Positions 1 to 9,134 of a stretch of 64,000 nt of DNA are shown here, in pieces. The position numbers and the translations under genes are program-made. Below the pieces are notes generated by a model, which worked only from the letters and a program-made list of their open reading frames with translations, ran no database searches and had not been told where the DNA came from. Every line of letters starts with the position of its first letter. The first letter of the stretch is position 1. Source of the DNA: Rhodanobacter sp. B04 (GTDB lineage: Bacteria > Pseudomonadota > Gammaproteobacteria > Xanthomonadales > Rhodanobacteraceae); contig NZ_MUNV01000026.1 of NCBI RefSeq assembly GCF_002001125.1, positions 248,001-312,000 of the forward strand. The letters are read 5' to 3'.

Positions 1-74
1 GTGCTGATGCCGGCGCGGCGCATCAGGCCGAGCTTGTGCCGGATCAGCGGATGGCGGACTTCAACGATCTTCAT
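1..74 (-). CDS. upp: uracil phosphoribosyltransferase, N-terminal fragment (cut by window edge)
   Basis: Reading the minus strand from the ATG at 74 gives MKIVEVRHPLIRHKLG, which matches the very conserved N-terminus of Upp (E. coli begins MKIVEVKHPLVKHKLG). Upp is a cytosolic salvage enzyme that makes UMP from uracil and PRPP. Only about 24 codons are inside the window; the PRPP-binding and uracil-binding parts lie beyond base 1, so nothing can be said about intactness. Confidence 0.85.
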   Translation of the reverse strand, partial: MKIVEVRHPLIRHKLGLMRRAGIS

Positions 75-134
75 GGGGACTGTCTTCAAGGGCAGCGCGT
101 GGTGCGCGACAGTCGGGGAGCTTAGCGAAGCAGC

Positions 135-173
135 CCTGCACACGCACGCGCGCTCATGACGTGCGTGTGCAGG
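135..173. terminator. strong hairpin downstream of the psiF-like gene, no T tract
   Basis: A perfect inverted repeat pairs 135-148 with 160-173 (14 bp, loop of 11 nt). It lies between the stop of the psiF-like gene (191) and the start of upp (74), both on the minus strand. Neither strand has a run of T after the stem, so it is not a textbook intrinsic terminator; it could stabilise the mRNA 3' end or act with Rho. Confidence 0.5.
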
Positions 174-190
174 AGCGGTACGGCGAGGGA

Positions 191-574
191 CTACGGCGTG
201 GCGGCTGCCGCCGCACCGCCCTTCAGACAGTTGCTCATGAAGGTCTTGTGGGCAGCACCAGTCGGTGCCTGGGTCTTGGCCTGAGCATTGCAGCTCTTCA
301 TCTTTTCCTGCTGGGTCTGCTTGGCCGTGGGTGCGGCGGCAGCAGGTGCCGCTGCGGCGGTGCTTTCGCCCTTCAGGCAGGAGCTCATGAACGTCTTGCG
401 GTCGGCCCCTGTCTTGCCGGTAGCCTGCTTGTTGCAGTCGGACATGCGCTGCTGCGATGAACTGAGCGTCTTGGCGGCAGGGGCTGCTGCGCCGGCCTGC
501 GGGGCTGCTGCGAAAGCGGCGCCCGCAAAGGCGAAAGCGGCACTGATGACCAGCATGCGTACTGACATCGACAT
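191..574 (-). CDS. PsiF-repeat periplasmic protein (phosphate-starvation-inducible family)
   Basis: 127 aa. A short hydrophobic signal peptide (about residues 1-22, ending AFA-AAP) is followed by an Ala/Pro-rich linker and two copies of the PsiF repeat, each with the pattern MxxCNxQA...KTFMSxCLKG (about residues 43-69 and 92-119). Each repeat carries two cysteines, suggesting a disulfide per repeat in the periplasm. E. coli psiF is a member of the Pho regulon, but its molecular function is unknown. The ATG at 574 is supported by a GGGAGGA ribosome-binding site about 9 nt upstream. I saw no Pho box upstream, so phosphate control here is only inferred from the family name. The repetitive alanine-rich linkers are typical of this family in GC-rich genomes. 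Confidence 0.85.
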   Translation of the reverse strand: MSMSVRMLVISAAFAFAGAAFAAAPQAGAAAPAAKTLSSSQQRMSDCNKQATGKTGADRKTFMSSCLKGESTAAAAPAAAAPTAKQTQQEKMKSCNAQAKTQAPTGAAHKTFMSNCLKGGAAAAATP

Positions 575-681
575 CGTGGAGTCCTCCCTAGGTGACCGGC
601 AGCTGCCGGCGTGGCAAGTCTATGCCGGCCGGCGTCTGCCGTGGAAGGTCGTCGGCCATCGGATGCGCGCGGTATTCATCT

Positions 682-710
682 ATGGCAACGCAGTCTGACT
701 GCATTGCCAT
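682..710. terminator. hairpin downstream of the aminotransferase gene
   Basis: Arms 682-694 and 698-710 form a 13-bp stem with a 3-nt loop; the one non-Watson-Crick position is a G-U pair in the minus-strand transcript. It lies 54 nt after the aminotransferase stop (764, minus strand). There is no T tract, so termination is possible but unproven. The 575-763 gap holds nothing else I can identify apart from the psiF ribosome-binding site. Confidence 0.4.
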
Positions 711-763
711 CGACAGGGTCCGGGTACAGCATCCGCTCGGTTTGCCGGAGCAGGGCGAACCGG

Positions 764-2260
764 TCAGGCCGCCTCGGCCTTGGCCTTGCGCGGCCCTTCC
801 AGCAGGGCCTTGCGCACGTGCGCCACGACCAGGTCGATCTCGGCGCTGGTGACGTTGAAGTGCGGGGTGAAGCGCAGCGAGTTGACCCCGCCATGGATCA
901 CGCCGACGCCGTGCTCGCGCATGTATTCCTCGGTGGAATCGGCGCCGTAGCACTTGTACTCCGGTGCCAGCTCGCAGGAGAACAGCAGGCCGGTGCCCTG
1001 CACCTTGGTGATCAGGCCGCCCAGCTCGTTCTTCAGCGCGTTGAGCTTGTCGACGAATTCCTTGCCGCGCTCGCGGATGTTGTTGCGCACGTCGTCGCTG
1101 AGCTGCCCTAGCGTGGCCAGCGCCACGTCCAGTGCACGCGGGTTCGCGGTCATGGTGTTGCCGTAGATGCCCTTGCGGTACAGCCCGGCGGCGCGTGTGC
1201 TGACCGCCAGCACGGACAGCGGATACTGGCCGGCGTTGAGCGCCTTGGAGAAGGTTTCCATGTCCGGTGCCGGCAGCTTCTCGAAGCCGGGGTAATCGGT
1301 GATCGACAGCACGCCATGTGCGCGCAGGCCGGCCTGGATCGAGTCGATCAGCAGCAGGGTGCCGTGGGCCTCGGTCAGCGCGCGCGCCGCCTTGTAGAAC
1401 TCCGGCGTCACCGCGCGGCCCGGATCGCCTTCGCCCATCACCGGCTCCAGGAACATCGCCTCGATGAACCAGCCGTGCTTGTCGGCGTCGGCGAATGCGG
1501 CCTCCAGCTGTGCGATGTCATACGGCGCAATGGTCAGCACGCTGTCTTCGTGGCGGTAGCTGGCCAGGTGTTGCTGGTAGGTCTTGCGGCTGGAATCGGA
1601 ATACAGCGCCGGCTTGTCGGTGCGGCCGTGGAACGCCCCCTTTACCGCCAGGCGCTTGATCGTGCGGCCGGCATAGCGGGCGCCGGCATCGGTCATCAGC
1701 TTGGCATTGACGTCGGCGATGCGGCAGGCCAGTGAGACCGACTCGGAGCCGGAGTTCAAGCACAGATAATTCGCATACGGGCTGCCGCCGCGGGTGCGGC
1801 CCAGTTCCTTGTTGAGTGCGGCGGTGAAGCGCAGCTGCGACACGCTGGGCGCCATCACGTTGGCCATCACCTGCGGACGGCTCAGCGCTTCGAGGATCGC
1901 CGGATCGTTGTGGCCGAAGCCGAGCATGCCGTAGCCGCCGTTGTCGTGCACCACGGCGCCCTTCAGGGTGACGATCCACGGGCCGCGCGCAACCGCCGCC
2001 AGATACGGGTTGATCGCATCGTCCGGGTAGAAGTTGACGAAGCCGGCCTGGACCTGGTTCAACTGCTCGGCTTCATCGATCTTGAGGAAATCGCCGAGAT
2101 CGGCGCGCAACTCGCGATGGCGTGCCACGGCTTCGGCAATCGCCTGGCCGAGCAGGGGATCGTGGGCCGCCATGCGCTCGATGCTGGCATCGTCCAGACC
2201 GGTGGTCCGCGGCTTGCCGCCGAATTCGCGCAGTTCGCGCAGCTGGTTGATCACGCCCAT
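764..2260 (-). CDS. class III (acetylornithine/GABA-type) PLP-dependent aminotransferase, substrate unknown
   Basis: 498 aa. The fold is recognisable from the LNSGSES segment that cups the PLP phosphate, the GAFHGRTD segment, the LLLIDSIQAG segment with the ring-binding Asp (usual D(E/S)xQ), and the SKALNAGQYP segment whose lysine should form the Schiff base. Family members transfer an omega-amino group to a 2-oxo acid, but the substrate cannot be read from sequence. The protein has an N-terminal extension of roughly 90 residues compared with acetylornithine aminotransferase. The ATG at 2260 was chosen because GGAGG lies 7 nt upstream; an in-frame extension to 2371 has no such support. It is transcribed alone, divergently from the ABC transporter. 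A perfect palindrome at 2353-2368 lies upstream of its start and could be an operator. Confidence 0.85.
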   Translation of the reverse strand: MGVINQLRELREFGGKPRTTGLDDASIERMAAHDPLLGQAIAEAVARHRELRADLGDFLKIDEAEQLNQVQAGFVNFYPDDAINPYLAAVARGPWIVTLKGAVVHDNGGYGMLGFGHNDPAILEALSRPQVMANVMAPSVSQLRFTAALNKELGRTRGGSPYANYLCLNSGSESVSLACRIADVNAKLMTDAGARYAGRTIKRLAVKGAFHGRTDKPALYSDSSRKTYQQHLASYRHEDSVLTIAPYDIAQLEAAFADADKHGWFIEAMFLEPVMGEGDPGRAVTPEFYKAARALTEAHGTLLLIDSIQAGLRAHGVLSITDYPGFEKLPAPDMETFSKALNAGQYPLSVLAVSTRAAGLYRKGIYGNTMTANPRALDVALATLGQLSDDVRNNIRERGKEFVDKLNALKNELGGLITKVQGTGLLFSCELAPEYKCYGADSTEEYMREHGVGVIHGGVNSLRFTPHFNVTSAEIDLVVAHVRKALLEGPRKAKAEAA

Positions 2261-2352
2261 GATGAATCCTCCGTAGCTCCGCCGGGCGGCATGCAGTGCC
2301 GGGCTGGCGGACATTGATGAATGCATGCCGGAACGCACGAGGGACAGTGCTT

Positions 2353-2368
2353 CCTGAATGCATTCAGG
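2353..2368. promoter_or_regulatory. perfect 16-bp palindrome in a divergent intergenic region
   Basis: CCTGAATGCATTCAGG is self-complementary across all 16 bases. Its core TGAATGCAT is repeated in the same orientation at 2318-2326, 37 bp away. The site lies about 95 bp upstream of the aminotransferase start (2260, minus) and 185 bp upstream of the ABC gene (2553, plus). It has the look of a dimeric regulator's operator, but no regulator is identified. Confidence 0.4.
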
Positions 2369-2552
2369 CATTTAGGGCCATCCAATCAGTGCCTTGCAGG
2401 CGGCCTTATCCCTCACAGGATACCTTGTGGCGCTTGCGGCCGTAACCCCGTGCCCGTGCTGCAGGTGACGCCTGTCACCCCCGATGACTGACGCCGGCGA
2501 CTGCCTGCGGCGCCTGTTTCCGCACAGGATGAGTGGCACTGGAGGAGCCCAC

Positions 2553-3482
<930 letters not shown>

Positions 3483-3483
3483 G

Positions 3484-4275
3484 ATGGAAACCTTTATGCC
3501 TGTCACCAAACTGGCAACGACGAGTGCGATGCCGCGCAGTCGCGTCATCGGCGCCTATCTGGAAGAGGCGCGCAGCGAGTGTCTGCGCTACATGCGCGCG
3601 CCTGGCTTCATGCTGCCGATCATGTTGTTTCCAGCGATGTTCTATCTGCTGTTCGGTGTGCTGATGGCCAAGTCGAATGGTCCGGATGCGGCGCGTTATC
3701 TGCTGGCCAGCTACGGCGTATTCGGTGTGATGAGTCCGGGCCTGTTCGGCTTCGGCGTGTCGCTGGCGTTGGAGCGTGACGGCGGCTTGCTGACCTTCAA
3801 GCGCGCATTGCCGATGCCGCCAGGCGCCTACCTGCTGGGCAAGATGCTGATGGCGATGGTTGCTGCCACCGTGGTCATCCTGTCGTTGCTGGTCATGGCA
3901 TTGTTGCTGGGGCATGTGACGCTGGCGCCTGTCCAGATAGTTGCCTTGTTGTTTACAGGTGCACTCGGTGTATTGCCGTTCTGTGCGCTGGGCATGTTCG
4001 TGGGCACGCTGATCAAGGGTCAGGGCGCACCAGGCATGCTGCAACTGATCTACCTGCCGATGTCGTTCATGTCGGGCCTGTGGTTCCCGTTGCCGATGCT
4101 GCCGAAATTCCTGCAGCAGATCGCGCCGGTATGGCCCAGCTACCACCTCGACCAGCTGGCGCTGGCGGCGGTGGGCATGAAACAGGGTCCGTTGTTGCCG
4201 CATGTGCTGACGCTGTGCGGGTTCGCCGTCGGGTTCCTGCTGCTGGCGGCGCGGCGCCTGCGCCGGAACGGTTGA
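3484..4275 (+). CDS. ABC-2 type transporter permease
   Basis: 263 aa integral inner-membrane protein with about six hydrophobic segments (around residues 40-60, 75-95, 122-145, 152-172, 185-203 and 235-253) in the ABC-2 arrangement. It forms the membrane pore for the ATPase encoded just upstream: only one base separates the ATPase stop from this ATG, so the two are co-translated. A second in-frame ATG at 3496 is a possible alternative start. The segment LPMSFMSGLWFPLPMLP near residue 200 is typical of the family's periplasmic loop and re-entrant region. No substrate specificity can be read from the sequence. Confidence 0.88.
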   Translation: METFMPVTKLATTSAMPRSRVIGAYLEEARSECLRYMRAPGFMLPIMLFPAMFYLLFGVLMAKSNGPDAARYLLASYGVFGVMSPGLFGFGVSLALERDGGLLTFKRALPMPPGAYLLGKMLMAMVAATVVILSLLVMALLLGHVTLAPVQIVALLFTGALGVLPFCALGMFVGTLIKGQGAPGMLQLIYLPMSFMSGLWFPLPMLPKFLQQIAPVWPSYHLDQLALAAVGMKQGPLLPHVLTLCGFAVGFLLLAARRLRRNG

Positions 4276-4290
4276 AGTAGGATGCCACGC

Positions 4291-4323
4291 ATGTCCATAC
4301 CGCAGCGGCCGGCCACAGCATGA
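4291..4323 (+). CDS. possible 10-codon leader ORF coupled to the histidine kinase
   Basis: ATG at 4291 opens a 10-codon frame (MSIPQRPATA) whose TGA (4321-4323) overlaps the kinase ATG (4320-4322) as ATGA. An AGGA lies about 9 nt before the leader ATG, whereas the kinase ATG itself has no clear ribosome-binding site. This would let ribosomes reach the kinase start by reinitiation. It may equally be chance. Confidence 0.25.
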   Translation: MSIPQRPATA

Positions 4324-5540
4324 TTCCCGCCTTCATTGCCCGCTGGTTTGCCCCGGCCCCGGATTCCGGTGTGGCCGACGACATTCGCCGCGGCAAGTCA
4401 CCGTGGGCCGACAGCGTGCACTTGCTGTGGTCGTTCTGGATCTTCATCACGCCGTTGTTCAATCATGGCCTGCGCGGTTACAACATGACTTGGCTGCTGT
4501 GCACGCTGGGCTCGTATCCGGTATTTCTGCTGCTGTTCGCCAAGGTCCAGCTGGCGTCGCGACGCACGGCGCATTTCTATGCGTGGGGCATGGCGGCGTT
4601 GTGCTTTGGGTTGATGCGCTGGTATCCGAGCGGCCTCAGCTATTTCGTGTATGGCTGCATCATGTTGTGCCATTGCGACATGTGGCGGTTTCGCAATTAT
4701 GCGATCCAGGTGTTGCTGCTCAACCTGGTCTATGTGGGGCTGGCCTGGTGGATCGGGTATACGCAGGCGCTGCTGGTGATCATGCCGGTCACGGTTCTCA
4801 TCATTTGCACCATTGTCGTGGTCGAGCATCTCAACAAGGAGAAAGACGCGGCTCTGAGCCTTTCGCATGACGAAGTGCGCCGGCTTGCCGCGACGGCGGA
4901 GCGTGAGCGGATCGGGCGCGATCTGCACGACCTGCTGGGGCATACGCTGTCGTTGATCACGCTGAAGCTGGAGTTGTCGCGCAAATTGTTCGACCGCGAT
5001 GTCGATGCGGCCCGACGCGAAGTGGAGGAGGCCGAGAAGGTCGCGCGCCATGCGTTGGCCGAAGTGCGCAGTGCGGTCACCGGCATCCGTGCCACCGACC
5101 TGGCCGCCGAACTGGCCTCGGCGCGTCTGCTGCTGGAATCCTCGCGCGTGCATCTGGAGTACGGCTCGCTGCCGGTGGATCTGCCCGTCGAGATCGAGCG
5201 AGGCCTGTCGCTGGTATTGCGCGAAGCGGTCACCAATATTGCCCGCCACGCCGACGCCAGCCGCGTACAGGTCGACCTGCTGCGCGAACACGCCAGCGCC
5301 TGCATGCAGATCAGCGACAACGGCCGCGGTGGCATCAGCAGCGACGGCAATGGCATCTGCGGCATGCGCGAACGCGTACTCGCTATGGGTGGCAGCCTGA
5401 CCATCGAGTCGCCGCGTGGCAACGGCACGCGCCTGCGGGTGGTTGTGCCTGTGCCAGTGCTGCGCCTGGTGGAGACGTCGCGGAATCCATCGCCTGCCAC
5501 GTCGCCGGTGCGTGCGGCGCCGGGATATCCTGCGGCCTGA
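4320..5540 (+). CDS. DesK-like sensor histidine kinase (NarL-type, HisKA_3)
   Basis: 406 aa. The N-terminal third carries five or six membrane segments (about residues 32-170). A HisKA_3 dimerisation helix follows, with the phosphoacceptor His203 in RDLHDLLGHTLSLI, and then a HATPase_c domain with the N box REAVTNIARHADAS and G-box SDNGRGG and GICGMRERV. Such kinases sense changes in the membrane and phosphorylate NarL/LuxR-type regulators. The cognate response regulator begins 52 bp downstream and the ABC exporter lies immediately upstream, so the four genes make one sensing/export module. The start has no clear ribosome-binding site; it overlaps the stop of a possible 10-codon leader. Confidence 0.88.
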   Translation: MIPAFIARWFAPAPDSGVADDIRRGKSPWADSVHLLWSFWIFITPLFNHGLRGYNMTWLLCTLGSYPVFLLLFAKVQLASRRTAHFYAWGMAALCFGLMRWYPSGLSYFVYGCIMLCHCDMWRFRNYAIQVLLLNLVYVGLAWWIGYTQALLVIMPVTVLIICTIVVVEHLNKEKDAALSLSHDEVRRLAATAERERIGRDLHDLLGHTLSLITLKLELSRKLFDRDVDAARREVEEAEKVARHALAEVRSAVTGIRATDLAAELASARLLLESSRVHLEYGSLPVDLPVEIERGLSLVLREAVTNIARHADASRVQVDLLREHASACMQISDNGRGGISSDGNGICGMRERVLAMGGSLTIESPRGNGTRLRVVVPVPVLRLVETSRNPSPATSPVRAAPGYPAA

Positions 5541-5592
5541 TCGCCGTCACGCCGGTCCCCGGGCTGGCCCCTTTCGATGAACAGGTGATTGC

Positions 5593-6195
5593 ATGATTCG
5601 TGTGTTGCTGGCCGAAGATCAGGCGATGGTGCGCGGTGCCCTGTCGGCACTGCTCAAGCTGGAATCCGACATCGAGGTGCTCGGCTCGGCCGCCGATGGT
5701 GAGATCGCCTGGCGCGAGCTGCAGCGGTTGAAACCGGACGTGCTGGTGACCGATATCGAGATGCCCGGCCTCACCGGGCTGGAACTGGCGCAGCGCATCC
5801 AGCGCCAGGAATTGCCGATCAAGGTGATCATCGTCACCACGTTCGCGCGTCCCGGCTTTCTGCGTCGCGCGCTGGATGCCGGCGTGTCCGGTTATCTGCT
5901 CAAGGATGCGCCTGCCGAAAATCTTGCCGAGGCACTGCGCACCGTCCATCGCGGCGGCCGTGCAATCGATCCGCAGCTCGCCTTGGAAGCGTGGTCGGAG
6001 GCCGATCCGCTGAACGATCGCGAGCGCCAGGTGCTGCGCTTGGCCGGTGAAGGCCAGTCGGCCGGCGACATCGCCACGCAGTTGAACCTGTCGCATGGCA
6101 CGGTGCGCAATTATCTTTCCGAGGCAATCGGCAAGCTCGGTGTCGCCAACCGCATTGAGGCGTATCGACTGGCGCGTCAGAAGGGCTGGCTATAG
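5593..6195 (+). CDS. DesR-like NarL/LuxR-family response regulator
   Basis: 200 aa. N-terminal receiver domain with acidic pocket E8/D9, phosphoacceptor D54 (VTDIEMPG) and conserved lysine in GYLLKDAP. The C-terminal LuxR-type helix-turn-helix spans about residues 135-195 (LNDRERQVLRLAGEGQS... GTVRNYLSEAIGKLG). It should be phosphorylated by the upstream DesK-like kinase and most likely controls the adjacent ABC transporter genes. Length and domain order are normal for the family. It ends 66 bp before queA, which belongs to a different functional unit. Confidence 0.9.
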   Translation: MIRVLLAEDQAMVRGALSALLKLESDIEVLGSAADGEIAWRELQRLKPDVLVTDIEMPGLTGLELAQRIQRQELPIKVIIVTTFARPGFLRRALDAGVSGYLLKDAPAENLAEALRTVHRGGRAIDPQLALEAWSEADPLNDRERQVLRLAGEGQSAGDIATQLNLSHGTVRNYLSEAIGKLGVANRIEAYRLARQKGWL

Positions 6196-6261
6196 TCCTT
6201 CGCGCATCGTCCGGCGCGCTGCGGGATAATGTGCCGTTTCCGCGTGCCGGCCGAGTCCCCC

Positions 6262-7293
6262 TTGAAGAAGTCCGATTTCGATTTTGAGCTGCCCCCCGAG
6301 CTGATCGCGCAGGCGCCGTTGGCCGAGCGTTCGGCCAGCCGGATGCTGCTGCTCGATGTGCAGGGGCAGTCGCGGCAGGACCGCATGTTCCGCGAGCTGC
6401 CTGACTTCCTGCGGCCGGGCGACCTGCTGGTGTTCAACGACACCCGCGTGCTGCCGGCGCGCCTGTACGGCCGCAAGCTCAGCGGTGGCGCGGTGGAAAT
6501 CCTGATCGAGCGTGTTACCGGCGCGCACGAGGCCACCGTGCAACTCGGCGTCAGCAAGAAGCCGAAGGAGGGTGGCAGGATCGAGCTGGCCGACGGCAGC
6601 CATGCCGTGGTGCTGGGTCGCGATGAAGGCTTTTTCCGGCTGCATTTCGAGTCGCCGGAGCCGCTGGAGAAGTTGCTGCTCAAGCTCGGCGAGATGCCGC
6701 TGCCGCCATATATCGAACGGCATGCCGATGCCAGCGACCTGGAACGCTACCAGACCGTGTTCGCGCGCGAGCCTGGCGCCGTGGCGGCGCCTACGGCCGG
6801 GTTGCACTTCGATGAAGCGATGCTGGCGACGTTGCGCGGACGTGGCGTCGAGTTCGGCTACATCACGCTGCATGTGGGCGCCGGCACGTTCCAGCCGGTG
6901 CGGGCGGATGACCTGAAGGATCACCACATGCACCGCGAGTGGCTCAATGTCGGCGCGCACCTGATCGGGCAGATCCGGCGCACGCGTGCCAACGGCGGCC
7001 GGGTGATCGCCGTGGGCACCACGGTGGTGCGTGCGCTGGAAAGCGCCAGCAAGGACGGCGAACTGCATCCGTTCGCCGGCGAGACGCAGATCTTCATCTT
7101 CCCGGGCTATCACTTCAGCAGCATCGACGGCCTGCTGACCAATTTCCATCTGCCGCAGTCGACCTTGCTGATGCTGGTGTCGGCACTGGCCGGGCGCGAG
7201 TTCATGCTCGACGCGTATCGGCATGCGGTCGAGCAGGGGTACCGGTTTTTCTCCTATGGCGACGCGATGCTGATCCTGCCGCAGGGCAGCTGA
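6262..7293 (+). CDS. queA: S-adenosylmethionine:tRNA ribosyltransferase-isomerase
   Basis: 343 aa from TTG. QueA moves the ribosyl group of SAM onto 7-aminomethyl-7-deazaguanine in tRNA, forming epoxyqueuosine. Family landmarks are all present: [10 protein letters not shown] at the N-terminus, [41 protein letters not shown], and [17 protein letters not shown] near the C-terminus. The TTG at 6262 gives [13 protein letters not shown], which aligns with E. coli MRVTDFSFELPE; the in-frame ATG at 6229 would overlap a GATAAT -10-like hexamer (6225-6230), so I prefer TTG, although its ribosome-binding site is weak. tgt follows 26 bp downstream, and queG at 49 kb completes the last queuosine step. 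Confidence 0.92.
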   Translation: MKKSDFDFELPPELIAQAPLAERSASRMLLLDVQGQSRQDRMFRELPDFLRPGDLLVFNDTRVLPARLYGRKLSGGAVEILIERVTGAHEATVQLGVSKKPKEGGRIELADGSHAVVLGRDEGFFRLHFESPEPLEKLLLKLGEMPLPPYIERHADASDLERYQTVFAREPGAVAAPTAGLHFDEAMLATLRGRGVEFGYITLHVGAGTFQPVRADDLKDHHMHREWLNVGAHLIGQIRRTRANGGRVIAVGTTVVRALESASKDGELHPFAGETQIFIFPGYHFSSIDGLLTNFHLPQSTLLMLVSALAGREFMLDAYRHAVEQGYRFFSYGDAMLILPQGS

Positions 7294-7310
7294 GCGGTGG
7301 CAGCGGTTAA

Positions 7311-8465
<1,155 letters not shown>

Positions 8466-8620
8466 GTTCCAGCCGATTGCTGCGGCGACAGGTCGCAATA
8501 GTGCCCTGGGCTCGATCGACTGGGCGGGGCTTGCAACGGACGCCGGCTGCCCTCAATAGGAAACTGGCCGCGCAGTTCCGCGCGTAGGCCGGAAGCTGTC
8601 GTGCACGCTACGGGGGTGCA

Positions 8621-8629
8621 TGGCATAAT
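8621..8629 (+). promoter_or_regulatory. candidate extended -10 element upstream of yajC
   Basis: TGGCATAAT at 8621-8629 fits an extended -10 (TGn followed by CATAAT). No good -35 is visible, as expected for this class. The yajC ATG lies 65 bp downstream. The 8466-8694 interval (229 bp) holds nothing else recognisable. Confidence 0.4.
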
Positions 8630-8694
8630 CGGTGACCTTTTATCGGGCGTTCAGCCGAAATTCCTGCTGGCGCCATAACTTGCGAGACAAACAG

Positions 8695-9030
8695 ATGAGT
8701 TTTCCGATTTCCCCCGTGATCGCCCAGGCGGCACCGGCTGCCGGCGCCCAGGGCGGCGGCCTGCAGATGATCCTCATGATGGTGGTGCTGTTCGGCCTGA
8801 TGTATTTCATGATGATCCGCCCGCAGATGAAGCGACAGAAGGAACATCGTGCGCTGGTCGCCGGCCTGTCCAAGGGCGACGAAGTGGTCACCAACGGTGG
8901 CATTGCCGGACGCGTGGACGAGGTGGGCGAAACCTTCATCACGGTCGAGATCGCCGCCAACGTGAAGGTCAAGGTGCAGAAGGGCGCGGTCCAGCAGGTA
9001 TTGCCCAAGGGCTCGCTGAAGTCCGTCTGA
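8695..9030 (+). CDS. yajC: preprotein translocase subunit YajC
   Basis: 111 aa, typical YajC size. A short periplasmic N-terminus is followed by one transmembrane helix (about residues 20-40, MILMMVVLFGLMYFMMI) and the signature RPQMKRQKEHRALVAGLSKGDEVVTNGGIAG. YajC associates with SecDF-YidC at the inner membrane. secD follows after 104 bp that include a GC-rich hairpin. The ATG at 8695 was chosen over longer in-frame extension because it yields the family-standard N-terminus. Confidence 0.93.
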   Translation: MSFPISPVIAQAAPAAGAQGGGLQMILMMVVLFGLMYFMMIRPQMKRQKEHRALVAGLSKGDEVVTNGGIAGRVDEVGETFITVEIAANVKVKVQKGAVQQVLPKGSLKSV

Positions 9031-9096
9031 TCGACGGTTTCGAGGCGCCGCGTGGCGGCTGCCTGTGACGCGACTATTCCTCGATTGTTTGCTACC

Positions 9097-9120
9097 GCCG
9101 CGGGCTGTTGCCGCGGCTTT
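9097..9120 (+). terminator. short GC hairpin with TTT between yajC and secD (possible attenuator)
   Basis: Arms 9097-9103 and 9111-9117 form a 7-bp all-GC stem with a 7-nt loop, followed by TTT. It ends 15 nt before the secD start. It could lower read-through into secDF or merely be a structured leader. Confidence 0.3.
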
Positions 9121-9134
9121 GATGGATTCAGGGC

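Noticed and set aside
6229-6262. ATG start for queA at 6229
   Set aside because: It would overlap a GATAAT promoter-like hexamer and add 11 residues absent from the family; TTG at 6262 gives the family N-terminus.
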